Source: Uliginosibacterium paludis (GTDB lineage: Bacteria > Pseudomonadota > Gammaproteobacteria > Burkholderiales > Rhodocyclaceae). From it: a DNA stretch of 64,000 nt. The notes under the pieces are model-generated. The model saw nothing but the letters and a program-made list of their open reading frames with translations, was not told the origin of the DNA and made no database searches. Positions 26,706-34,208 of the stretch are shown here, piece by piece. Position 1 is the first letter of the stretch; each line of letters opens with the position of its first letter. The translations under genes and the position numbers were made by a program. The stretch is taken from assembly GCF_039631355.1 (NCBI RefSeq), contig NZ_JBDIVF010000002.1, positions 434,001 to 498,000 on the forward strand, written 5' to 3'.

Positions 26706-27185
26706 TTATCGGCCCTCACGCGCCGCGGAACAGCCCCGCCAACGCGCCAGAACGGCATCGACCGACAGCGCGCCGGCACCAAAGGCCAGCAGGAAGAGCA
26801 GACTGCCCGCCCAGAAGAAATGCGACTGGATCGCCGCCGGGCACTCGAATCCCCACAGGGCGGGATAGCTGAGCACCGCCATCGCATTCACGATGCCGAG
26901 CCCCAGCGCGGCAAACCGGCCGGAGAGGCCCAGCGCCAGCAGCGCCGAGAACAGCAGCTCACCCGCCGTTCCCGCTGCTGCAGCCAGCGCCGGAGGCAGC
27001 AGGGGCACGCTGTATTCGTATTGGAAGAGGGCGAGCGTGCCCTGCCAGTCCTGGATCTTGGTCAGGCCGGACTTGAAAAACACCGAGGCAATGTAGAGGC
27101 GCAGGGCCAGCAGGAGCAGCTCGCGCAGGCTCGCCAGACCGCGCTCGCAGCCATGACGGAGGGGGGCGGGCAGGGCAAGCTTCAT
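26706..27185 (-). CDS. DoxX-family membrane protein (BufD/HvfD-like)
   Basis: The product is 159 aa; ATG 27185 overlaps the DUF2063 stop in ATGA. It has four hydrophobic segments (LLLLALRLYIASVFFKSG, AGTAGELLFSALLALGL, LGLGIVNAMAVLSYPALW, FFWAGSLLFLLAFGAGAL) and the DoxX-like KSGLTKIQDWQGTLALFQYEY after the first. DoxX proteins often close bufferin-type operons; a role in redox or export of the modified peptide has been suggested but is not settled. Confidence 0.85.
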   Translation of the reverse strand: MKLALPAPLRHGCERGLASLRELLLLALRLYIASVFFKSGLTKIQDWQGTLALFQYEYSVPLLPPALAAAAGTAGELLFSALLALGLSGRFAALGLGIVNAMAVLSYPALWGFECPAAIQSHFFWAGSLLFLLAFGAGALSVDAVLARWRGCSAAREGR

Positions 27186-27976
27186 GGTGCGTCTCCGGGA
27201 ATGAGGGCGGTCACGAGACCGCAGCTGAAGAGTTCGTACAGCGCGTGTTCGGCCTGAAACGCCGGATCTTCCGCTGAAGCCGCTGCCAGCGCCGTCGCGA
27301 GGGCTTCGCCTGCCAGCAGCGCAGCGAGCAGACGGGCCTGAGAGGGCGGCAGGGCAAGCACGGCCGGACGCCATCCAGTGCGATGGATCAGCGCGTTTTC
27401 CGGGCCGCAGTCGTCGAGCCGGAAGACTTCGCCATGCTCTGCCCGCCAGGCCGGCTGATGCTGCTGCCAGAGGCTGGCGATCGGCCAGGCAGAAGGGATC
27501 AGGCGCAGCGCCGGCTGGAAACCCAGACGCAGACCGGCCAGGCTCTCGGGCGACAGCGCCGCCAGCTCGACGAAGGGCCGCGGTGCATGATCCGGCGCCA
27601 TGCCCGCTTCATGCAGCGCCCATTCGAGTTGCGCCAGATCGGCCAGCCAGGGCAGCGACACCAGATCTTCCTGCCCGGCGATGAAGGCGGGCATTGCCCC
27701 GCCATAGAGGTTCAGATCCCCCTCCGTCGCCGGCACGGCCTGCCAGTAACGCCGCGCCAGCAGGCTGAAGCATTCCTCGCCCAGCACTTCAGCGCAGACC
27801 GGATAAGCCAGGCGCAAGGCCGCACGCGCATTGCCGACCGAGTTGGCGCGGTAGATCGAGAGCAGATCCGCATTGCGGGAGGCCGGGCCGATCAGGCGGG
27901 CGAGCATGGCCGGCACCCGCTCCGGCTGCCTCAGTGCCGCCGCAAACTCGCGCTGCAGCGTCAGGAGCTCAGACAT
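27182..27976 (-). CDS. DUF2063 partner protein of a multinuclear iron oxidase (BufC/HvfC-like)
   Basis: The product is 264 aa and overlaps the DUF692 gene by 8 bases. The N-terminal DUF2063 domain (LLTLQREFAAALRQPE, LLSIYRANSVGNARAALRLA, YPVCAEVLGEECFSLLARRY, GDLNLYGGAMPAFI) is the recognition part that binds the precursor peptide and brings it to the DUF692 enzyme in related systems; the rest is variable and probably packs on the enzyme. Order A-B-C-D matches bufferin and Hvf operons. Confidence 0.88.
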   Translation of the reverse strand: MSELLTLQREFAAALRQPERVPAMLARLIGPASRNADLLSIYRANSVGNARAALRLAYPVCAEVLGEECFSLLARRYWQAVPATEGDLNLYGGAMPAFIAGQEDLVSLPWLADLAQLEWALHEAGMAPDHAPRPFVELAALSPESLAGLRLGFQPALRLIPSAWPIASLWQQHQPAWRAEHGEVFRLDDCGPENALIHRTGWRPAVLALPPSQARLLAALLAGEALATALAAASAEDPAFQAEHALYELFSCGLVTALIPGDAP

Positions 27977-28799
27977 GTACGGGCGCCCCCAGGCAGCAGC
28001 GAGCCTGATCTGCCTCGGCCAGCAACTCGGCCAGAGACGGAATGTCGGTATCGCGCTCGATCAGCGTCGGCTGCGGCCCGCAGTGTGCAATCGCCGCACG
28101 ATAGAGTTGCCAGACGTCTTCACAGACCGGGCTGCCATGCGTATCGATCAGCCCGAGCGGCGTTTCGCTGTGGCCCGCGAGATGGATTTCGCCCACGCAA
28201 TCCGCTGGCAGGCTGTGCAGTTCGGCCAGCGCATCAAAACCGTGGTTGATGGCATTGACATACAGGTTGTTCACGTCGAGCAGCACGCCGCAGCCGGTGC
28301 GCCTGGCCAGCCCGGCCAGAAAGGCCAGGTCGCCCTGCCCGCCATCCTGATAACGCAGATAGCTCGAAATGTTCTCGACGAGAATCGGCCGGCGCAGCCG
28401 TGTCTGCAGGCGATCGACATGCTCGGCCATCCGCGTCAGGGCTTCATCGGTCGTCGGCACCGGCAGCAGGTCGGCCATGTGCAGCGCGTCCACCGCCGCC
28501 CAGGCCATGTGTTCCGACACCCATTCCGGTTGCACGCGCTCGACCAGCGCTGCGAGCTTGTCGAGATGCGTCTCGCGCAAGCCATCCGCCGAGCCGAGCG
28601 ACAGGCCGACGCCGTGCAGGCTCAGCGGGTAATGTGCGCGCACCGCTTCCAGGACTGCCAGCACTGCTCCGCCGGCATGGAAAAAGTTCTCGGCATGCAC
28701 TTCAAGGAAATCGAGTGCGGGCAGGGTGCCCAGCAACTCGCGGTAATGCGGGGCGCGCAGCCCGATGCCGACACGCGGGCGGGAATGCCTGGCTGACAT
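27969..28799 (-). CDS. DUF692 multinuclear non-haem iron oxidative enzyme (BufB/HvfB-like)
   Basis: The product is 276 aa. It has the metal-ligand segments of MNIO enzymes in order on a TIM-barrel: FLEVHAENF near 35, PLSLHGVGLSLGS near 58, WVSEHMAW near 92, ILVENISSYLRY near 140, LLDVNNLYVNAINHGFDAL near 170, GEIHLAGHS near 205, LIDTHG and LIERDTDIP. This family uses iron to convert precursor cysteines; MbnB makes oxazolone-thioamides and BufB 5-thiooxazoles. It lies 20 bases after the DUF2282 precursor gene, so that peptide is the likely substrate. Confidence 0.92.
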   Translation of the reverse strand: MSARHSRPRVGIGLRAPHYRELLGTLPALDFLEVHAENFFHAGGAVLAVLEAVRAHYPLSLHGVGLSLGSADGLRETHLDKLAALVERVQPEWVSEHMAWAAVDALHMADLLPVPTTDEALTRMAEHVDRLQTRLRRPILVENISSYLRYQDGGQGDLAFLAGLARRTGCGVLLDVNNLYVNAINHGFDALAELHSLPADCVGEIHLAGHSETPLGLIDTHGSPVCEDVWQLYRAAIAHCGPQPTLIERDTDIPSLAELLAEADQARCCLGAPVHV

Positions 28800-28819
28800 G
28801 GCTGTGGCCCCTTGCCCGC

Positions 28820-29083
28820 TTACTTCTTGCCAGCCGGCTTGAGCATGCCGCCCATCTTCTCGCAGCTGCCCATGGCCACCAGCTTGAAGGAATTGGGGTC
28901 ATTGTCCATCTTCGCCTGGCCCACGCAGGCATGCGCGCCGGTCGCCGACGCACAGTCGTTGGCGCCCGCCTTGGCCACGCCGTAACACTTTTCCTTCCCG
29001 GTATCGGCCGCGAAGGCAGGCTGGGCCGCTGCCAGCGAAAGAATGGCCGCGAGGGCGGAAGTCGTAAGGATCTGCTTGTTCAT
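28820..29083 (-). CDS. DUF2282 bufferin-type RiPP precursor
   Basis: The product is 87 aa after the strong site AGGAGAG. A Sec signal peptide covers 1-25 (cleavage AFA/AD). The mature part has four cysteines, C33, C44, C53 and C74, in EKCYGVAKAGANDC, GAHACVGQAK and VAMGSCEKMGG, the DUF2282 pattern. In bufferins, MNIO-modified cysteines chelate copper in the periplasm and protect the cell. It is unusual among RiPPs in being exported as a whole with a signal peptide. First gene of the operon; metal and modified residues are inferred. Confidence 0.9.
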   Translation of the reverse strand: MNKQILTTSALAAILSLAAAQPAFAADTGKEKCYGVAKAGANDCASATGAHACVGQAKMDNDPNSFKLVAMGSCEKMGGMLKPAGKK

Positions 29084-29108
29084 CCGGGTCTCTCCTGTCA
29101 GTGAAGGA

Positions 29109-29128
29109 AGAGGCGAAAATGCGCCTCT
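29109..29128 (-). other. Hairpin in the leader of the bufferin operon
   Basis: A 7-base perfect stem (AGAGGCG with CGCCTCT, loop of six) lies 26 bases upstream of the precursor start. No T run follows. It could stabilise the leader or end read-through from the MATE gene. Confidence 0.5.
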
Positions 29129-29138
29129 CCCGACACAA

Positions 29139-29165
29139 GACCGGATGAGCCCGTCGATCCTTACA
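29139..29165 (-). promoter_or_regulatory. Candidate ECF-type promoter of the bufferin operon
   Basis: On the minus strand TGTAAGG is followed after 15 bases by CGGTC. This resembles the GTAAC-type -35 and CGTC/CGAA-type -10 pairs of ECF promoters, and lies about 56 bases before the precursor start. The match is by eye and not exact. Confidence 0.35.
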
Positions 29166-29182
29166 TCCTCCCTGCAAATAAA

Positions 29183-30583
29183 TCAGCTTGCCGGCAGCAC
29201 CTGCTTCTGCCGCGCCAGTGCCCGGCGCCGGGCAAGGCGGGCATGCGGCGTCCAGGTGCGCCACTGCCAGCGCAGCAACACCACCAGCCCGCGCAGGCAT
29301 TCATCTGCCATGTAACCAAGCCAGATGCCGGGCAGGCCGAGATTAAAGTGAATGCCCAGCAGCCAGGCCAGCAGGGTGCCGGCCAGCACGTTGATGTAGA
29401 TGCTGGTCTTGGCCGTGAAGAGCACGTCGCCGGCAGCCCGCAGACCGCCCGTGACCAGCACGTTGAGCGCGCGACCCTGCCCCGCCAGCAGCTCGATGGC
29501 GAGGATGCTGGCGAGCAGCAGCGGCACCTGCGGGTTATCCGAAAACAGCGCGACGGCCTGCGGCATGATCAGCCAGGCCAGCAGGCTGCCCAGCCCGCTG
29601 GCCACCAGACTGATGCGCAAGGCGCGCCGCATCAGCGCATTTGCCTCGCGCAGGCGCCCGGCCCCAACCAAATGGCCGGTGATGATTTCCACGCCGCTGG
29701 CCACCGCGTTCACCACCATGTTCACGATGCCGTTGATCTGCATGGCATAGGCATGCACGGCCAGCGCGGCGGTGCCGAGGCTGCCGGCCATCGCCACAGT
29801 GGCCATGAAGCACACGCGGAAGCCAACCTTCTCGCCGGCGCTGGGCAGGCCGATGCGCAGGATGGAGCGCAACGGTTCGCGCGGCACCCGCACCAGATCG
29901 AAAGGGCTCAGACGGATGCCCAGCTGGCGTGCCCACACCCACACCAGCAGGCTGAACACCAGCGTCCGCGAGGCGAGTTGTCCCCAGGCCAGGCCCATCA
30001 CGCCGAGCGCAGGCAGATCTGCCCAGCCGAAGACCAGCGGCGCGCTGACCAGCACGTGCAGCAGATTCATGGCCAGCACCAGACGCATCGACACGCGGGT
30101 TAAGGTGAAAGCGCGCAGCACCGCGAACATGGTGATGTTCACCGCCTCGACGGCCAGTGCCACCGCGATTACACGCATGAAGGGCACGGCGCTGGCCATC
30201 AGTTCGGCGGGCAGATGCAGCACGCGCAGCAGCGCCTCCGGCACGGCGCCGACCAGCAGTGCAGCGCACAAGCCCAGCCACAGCGAAGTGGAGAAACCGG
30301 CGCGAGCCAGCGCGCGCGCTCCCTCCGCGTCGCCTGCGCCACGGCTCTGCGTCACCACCACGCTGCTGCCCATGCTGACCACGCGGAAGATGCGGTCGAA
30401 CACGGTGCGCAGCTGGTTGGCCATGCCGAACACGGCCACGGCGGCGGCCGATACATGACCCGCCATCCACAGGCCCAGAGTGCCAATCGCCATGAACAAG
30501 GCCATCTCGACGAAGATGGGCCAGGACAACTCATACAAGCCCAGTTCGTGCTGCGACGAGCTTGCGGATGCTTTCCTCGACAT
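29183..30583 (-). CDS. MATE-family multidrug/toxin efflux protein
   Basis: The product is 466 aa with about twelve membrane segments in two related halves. Family features are the early LYELSWPIFVEMALFMAIGT, the VVVTQSRGAGDAEGARALAR loop near 75, and ASGVEIITGHLVGAGRLREA near 290 in the second half. It exports cationic compounds using an Na+ or H+ gradient; the substrate is unknown. It is upstream of the bufferin precursor on the same strand but 100 bases away, so it is probably separate. Confidence 0.9.
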   Translation of the reverse strand: MSRKASASSSQHELGLYELSWPIFVEMALFMAIGTLGLWMAGHVSAAAVAVFGMANQLRTVFDRIFRVVSMGSSVVVTQSRGAGDAEGARALARAGFSTSLWLGLCAALLVGAVPEALLRVLHLPAELMASAVPFMRVIAVALAVEAVNITMFAVLRAFTLTRVSMRLVLAMNLLHVLVSAPLVFGWADLPALGVMGLAWGQLASRTLVFSLLVWVWARQLGIRLSPFDLVRVPREPLRSILRIGLPSAGEKVGFRVCFMATVAMAGSLGTAALAVHAYAMQINGIVNMVVNAVASGVEIITGHLVGAGRLREANALMRRALRISLVASGLGSLLAWLIMPQAVALFSDNPQVPLLLASILAIELLAGQGRALNVLVTGGLRAAGDVLFTAKTSIYINVLAGTLLAWLLGIHFNLGLPGIWLGYMADECLRGLVVLLRWQWRTWTPHARLARRRALARQKQVLPAS

Positions 30584-30672
30584 ATTCCGATCCTCTGCAG
30601 GGCGCCTGTCCCGGAGCGGACAAGGCTTGCGCCAGACCCTGACTCTGCAGCACGCGCAGCGCGAGGTTTTGA

Positions 30673-31554
30673 TCAGGATTTGCGTCTGCAGATGGCTTCA
30701 GCTTCGAGGCAACGCTGCCGCCCATGCGCATCGATCTGCTCGATCGGCAGATACATCACCACCCGGCGCTCTTCGGGCACCCGCCAGCAGCGCTCGGCCG
30801 GCTCTCGTTCGAGGCTCGGGCGGTCGATCAGCTTGCAACCGAGCTCCTCGCGGATCCGGTCCTCGAGCGCACGCACGAAGCCCACGCGCTCGTTGAACAC
30901 CGTTTCGGTCACCACGTAATGACCACCGGGTAGGGTGAGACGATCAGCCTCCAGCGGCAAGGGCAAATCACTGGCCGGCACGAAGTGAGTGAGCTTGACT
31001 CGATTGCCACCGTTTTCCGAAAAAGGGTGGTCACGGTCATTCACTCGCCAAGCAAACAGATCGTCCCGTCCGGCCAAAGTGCACTGCCACACCAGATGGG
31101 CCTTGTACCAGCCGTTCTGGGCGTACAGGCCTTCGTAGTCGAACTTCCACACGAGCCGCTCGGGCAGGTATTCGAGGCGCAGCGGCACGGGCTTCGACTC
31201 GGGCCGGAGGATCGAGGGCACATCACTCGGCGCGATGCCAAACTGCTTCCGGAAAGCGTGGGTGAAGGCCGCGCTGGAGCCATAGCCCGCCTCAAAGCCA
31301 ATGGCCGTAAAGCGGCCATAAGGCCCTTTGCCGATCTGGTCGAAAGCGCGCTGGAGACGCAGACGGCGCAGCGTCTGCATCGGGGATTCGCCGCAAAGCC
31401 GGCTGTACTGCCGCACCATGTGGGCCGGCGAGAGATTCGTTGCGGCGGCCAGATCGTCGAGCGTGACGTCTTCATCCAGACTCGCCGCGATCCTGTTGGT
31501 CACACGGCGCATGTTGCCGTTCTGACGACGATAGGCGAAGAGGCTCAGTGGCAT
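30673..31554 (-). CDS. AraC-family regulator with GyrI-like effector domain
   Basis: The product is 293 aa from MPLSLFAYRRQNGNMRRV. Two helix-turn-helix motifs lie at about 25-100 (DDLAAATNLSPAHMVRQYSR; FTAIGFEAGYGSSAAFTHAF followed by FRKQFGIAPSDV). The C-terminal half (from about 120) is a GyrI/SOUL-like small-molecule domain (VWKFDYEGLYAQN, TLPGGHYVVTETVFNE, RRVVMYLPIE). Such proteins (Rob/BmrR-like) sense drugs or metabolites. Target genes are unknown; the MATE exporter downstream on the same strand is a plausible one. Confidence 0.9.
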   Translation of the reverse strand: MPLSLFAYRRQNGNMRRVTNRIAASLDEDVTLDDLAAATNLSPAHMVRQYSRLCGESPMQTLRRLRLQRAFDQIGKGPYGRFTAIGFEAGYGSSAAFTHAFRKQFGIAPSDVPSILRPESKPVPLRLEYLPERLVWKFDYEGLYAQNGWYKAHLVWQCTLAGRDDLFAWRVNDRDHPFSENGGNRVKLTHFVPASDLPLPLEADRLTLPGGHYVVTETVFNERVGFVRALEDRIREELGCKLIDRPSLEREPAERCWRVPEERRVVMYLPIEQIDAHGRQRCLEAEAICRRKS

Positions 31555-31646
31555 GGGTCCCCGGCAGGCATGGCGTCGGCATACGACGCAGCTGCTCATT
31601 ATGGGGGCTGCGATCCGGGGCGGGAATACGCCCGCCAGCGTGACTC

Positions 31647-31679
31647 TGCCGGCGCGCCTCGGGCAGACGCGCGCCGGCA
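31647..31679 (-). terminator. Hairpin downstream of the aminotransferase
   Basis: A 10-base perfect inverted repeat (TGCCGGCGCG with CGCGCCGGCA, loop 13) begins six bases after the stop at 31685. It lacks a T run, so termination is probable rather than certain. Confidence 0.45.
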
Positions 31680-31684
31680 GGGGA

Positions 31685-32881
31685 TCAGGCCATGACCTTG
31701 GCGAAGGCCTCGGCCACGCGACCGACGTTGCCGTCATTCAGACCGGCCACGCAGATGCGGCCGCTGCGCACCAGGTAGATACCGAATTCCTCGCGCAGGC
31801 GATCGACCTGTGCGGCGGAGAGACCGGTGTAGCTGAACATGCCGCGCTGCTCGACGAGGTAGTCGAAATTGCGGCCGGGCAGGGTGGTCTTGAGCGCGCT
31901 CACGAGCGTTTCGCGCATCGCGATGATGCGGGTGCGCATGCCTTCCACTTCGGCGAGCCAGCCGGCCTTGAGCGCTTGGTCGGCAAGCACTGCGTTGACG
32001 AGCTCGGCGCCCAGCATGGGCGGGCTGGAATAGTTGCGGCGCACGGTGGCCTTGAGCTGGCCCAGCACGCGCTCGGCCACGGCAGCCTCGCTGCACACCA
32101 CCGACAGGCCGCCGACGCGCTCACCGTAGAGTGAGAAGATCTTGGAGAAGGAGTTGGCCACCAGGAAAGGCAGGTCAGCTGCCGCCAGCGCGCGGATCGC
32201 GTAGGCATCCTGCTCCATACCGGCGCCGAAGCCCTGGTAGGCGATGTCGAGGAAGGGAATCAGCTCGCGGGCGCGTACCACTTCGATCACGCGATCCCAC
32301 TGGGCCGGCGTGAGATCCGAGCCGGTCGGGTTGTGGCAGCAGGGGTGCAGCAGCACGATGCTCTTCGCCGGCAGGGCGGACAGCGCGCCCAGCATGGCGT
32401 CAAAAGCCACGCCCAGGGTCTTCGGATCAAAGTAGGGATAGGTATGCACCTTGAAACCCGCGCCCTCGAAGATCGCGACGTGGTTGTCCCAGGTCGGGTC
32501 CGACACCCACACTTCGGACTGCGGGAAGTAGCGCTTGAGGAAGTCGGAGCCCACCTTCAGCGCACCCGAGCCGCCCAGGGTCTGGATGGTGGCGACGCGG
32601 CCGGCCTTCACCGCGGCGCTGTCCGCACCGAAGAGCAGGCTCTGGATGCCTTCGCGGTAGGGCTTCATGCCCTCCATCGGCAGGTACAGGCTCGGCACGT
32701 TGCGGCGCCCTTCGATGCGGCCATAGGCCTGCTTCACTGCGTCCAACTGGGGAATCACGCCCTGGGCGTCGTAGTAGAGGCCAATGGAAAGATTGACCTT
32801 GTCGCTGCGCGGATCGGTCTTGAAGGTTTCCATCAGCGACAGGATGGGGTCGCCGGCGTAGGCGTCGATATGCTGGAACAT
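31685..32881 (-). CDS. tyrB: Aromatic amino acid/aspartate aminotransferase
   Basis: The product is 398 aa. It is a fold-type I PLP enzyme: IQTLGGSGALKVGSDFL near 105, the LLHPCCHNPTGSDLTPAQW segment near 185, the cofactor lysine in NSFSKIFSLYGERVGGL near 250 and the substrate arginine in SGRICVAGLND near 380. The overall sequence (MFQHIDAYAGDPILSLMETF) is the TyrB/AspC type. It interconverts Tyr, Phe or Asp and their keto acids. An Lrp-type regulator and a permease lie upstream. Confidence 0.93.
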   Translation of the reverse strand: MFQHIDAYAGDPILSLMETFKTDPRSDKVNLSIGLYYDAQGVIPQLDAVKQAYGRIEGRRNVPSLYLPMEGMKPYREGIQSLLFGADSAAVKAGRVATIQTLGGSGALKVGSDFLKRYFPQSEVWVSDPTWDNHVAIFEGAGFKVHTYPYFDPKTLGVAFDAMLGALSALPAKSIVLLHPCCHNPTGSDLTPAQWDRVIEVVRARELIPFLDIAYQGFGAGMEQDAYAIRALAAADLPFLVANSFSKIFSLYGERVGGLSVVCSEAAVAERVLGQLKATVRRNYSSPPMLGAELVNAVLADQALKAGWLAEVEGMRTRIIAMRETLVSALKTTLPGRNFDYLVEQRGMFSYTGLSAAQVDRLREEFGIYLVRSGRICVAGLNDGNVGRVAEAFAKVMA

Positions 32882-32936
32882 GGGGCGGAGTCCGGAAGTT
32901 TCTGAAGGGCGCGGGAGCGCAAGATTAGCAGGCCTG

Positions 32937-33551
32937 TCAGGCCAGATAGCGGTTGGGGCGGTGGTTCATCGCGATGATGAGGTTCAGGATCACCGCACCG
33001 CAGACCGAAGCGGCCAGCAGCGGCAGGCTCACCACGGCCAGCGAGGCCAGCACGATGCAGACATCCACCCCCATCATGACCTTGCCGGCGCGGATGCCGT
33101 AGCGGTCCTGCAGGTAGAGCGCGAGGATGTTCACGCCGCCCAGGCTGGCCTTGTGGCGGAACAGCACGATGAAGCCCAGGCCCATCACCGCATTGGCGAA
33201 GATCGCGGCGTAGAGCGGGTTCAGACGCGAGATGTCGATGAAGTGCGGATGCAGCTCGGTGAACACCGACACCAGCGCGATCGCGCAGAAGGTCTTGATC
33301 ACGAAAGCCCGGCCCATGCGCCGGAAAGCCAGCCAGTAGAAGGGCACATTGAGCAGGAAGAAGGCCACGCCGAACTTCACGCCGGTGGCGTAGTGCACCA
33401 GGAAAGCCAGGCCAGCCATGCCGCCGGTGAGTGCGCCGGCCTGCTTGAGCAGGCTGGCGCCGAAGGAGACGACGAGGGTGCCCAGCAGCAGGGCCATGAC
33501 GTCTTCGAGCGTGGTGTGGGGAACGCGGTCGGGAAGGCTTGCGGTTGTCAT
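32937..33551 (-). CDS. YitT/DUF161-family membrane protein
   Basis: The product is 204 aa with five to six hydrophobic segments (VMALLLGTLVVSFGASLL, FGVAFFLLNVPFYWLAF, FVIKTFCAIALVSVF, LYAAIFANAVMGLGFIVLF, CIVLASLAVVSLPLL, AVILNLIIAM) and the Gly-rich QAGALTGGMAGLAFLVHY typical of YitT proteins. Transport is likely but no substrate is known. It is 55 bases upstream of tyrB on the same strand. Confidence 0.8.
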   Translation of the reverse strand: MTTASLPDRVPHTTLEDVMALLLGTLVVSFGASLLKQAGALTGGMAGLAFLVHYATGVKFGVAFFLLNVPFYWLAFRRMGRAFVIKTFCAIALVSVFTELHPHFIDISRLNPLYAAIFANAVMGLGFIVLFRHKASLGGVNILALYLQDRYGIRAGKVMMGVDVCIVLASLAVVSLPLLAASVCGAVILNLIIAMNHRPNRYLA

Positions 33552-33644
33552 TTACAGCGTAAGAATCAAGTTAATCGTGCAATTTTAGTGTTGTAAACGC
33601 ACAAATCAACCTTATAAAGTCAATAAACAGGCGATCCGTGCTTT

Positions 33645-34118
33645 TCAGCTTTTATCGGGGATGACCACCCCGGCTTCCTTCAGCCGCTCCAGCACCACCG
33701 AGGTCCGCAGATGGCTCACGCAGTTGCGCAGGCCGGCCAGCTCCTGGATCAGCCGGCTCAGGCTGGCCAGATCCGCCACGGCCACCTTGAGCAGATAGTC
33801 GTAGTCACCGGTGAGCTTGAGCACGTCGCGGATCGCGTCGGCCTTGCAGACGAAGTCGTGAAAGATCGCCACCGCTTCACCGGTATGGTTCTGCAGGCGC
33901 ACCTCGACCACGCCCATCACCGGCGTGCCATCGGCCTCGGGCGAGAGCTGGGCGTGGTAGCCGAGGATCAGCCCGGCCTGCTCCAGCGCGATGCGCTTGC
34001 GCGAGCATTGCGACGCCGAGAGCCCGATCAGGTCAGCCAGCTCCTGATTGGTGAGGCGGCCGTTCTGGCGCAGCAGGTCAAGCATCCTGCGGTCCTTGTC
34101 GTCGATGGAATCGGTCAT
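33645..34118 (-). CDS. Lrp/AsnC-family transcriptional regulator
   Basis: The product is 157 aa. The N-terminal winged helix-turn-helix (DDKDRRMLDLLRQNGRLTNQ, ELADLIGLSASQCSRKRIAL) is followed by the RAM ligand domain (KLTGDYDYLLKVAVADLASL, LRNCVSHLRTSVVLERLK). Such regulators sense amino acids. It lies between the M20 peptidase and the YitT/tyrB genes on the same strand and may control the aminotransferase. Confidence 0.93.
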   Translation of the reverse strand: MTDSIDDKDRRMLDLLRQNGRLTNQELADLIGLSASQCSRKRIALEQAGLILGYHAQLSPEADGTPVMGVVEVRLQNHTGEAVAIFHDFVCKADAIRDVLKLTGDYDYLLKVAVADLASLSRLIQELAGLRNCVSHLRTSVVLERLKEAGVVIPDKS

Positions 34119-34208
34119 GCTGCTGGGGTCTCCGGGAAAGTGGGTGGCAACTGCTCCGGATGATCGGCTGCAGGCGGCCCCTGATGCAAGCCGCCTGCGA
34201 GCAGTCTC

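Noticed and set aside
29109..29128. The bufferin leader hairpin as a rho-independent terminator of the MATE gene
   Set aside because: The stem is only seven bases and no U run follows, so it is listed as a hairpin only.
30531..30731. A 66-codon minus-strand frame between the AraC-type and MATE genes
   Set aside because: It overlaps both gene ends, has no ribosome site and no family features.
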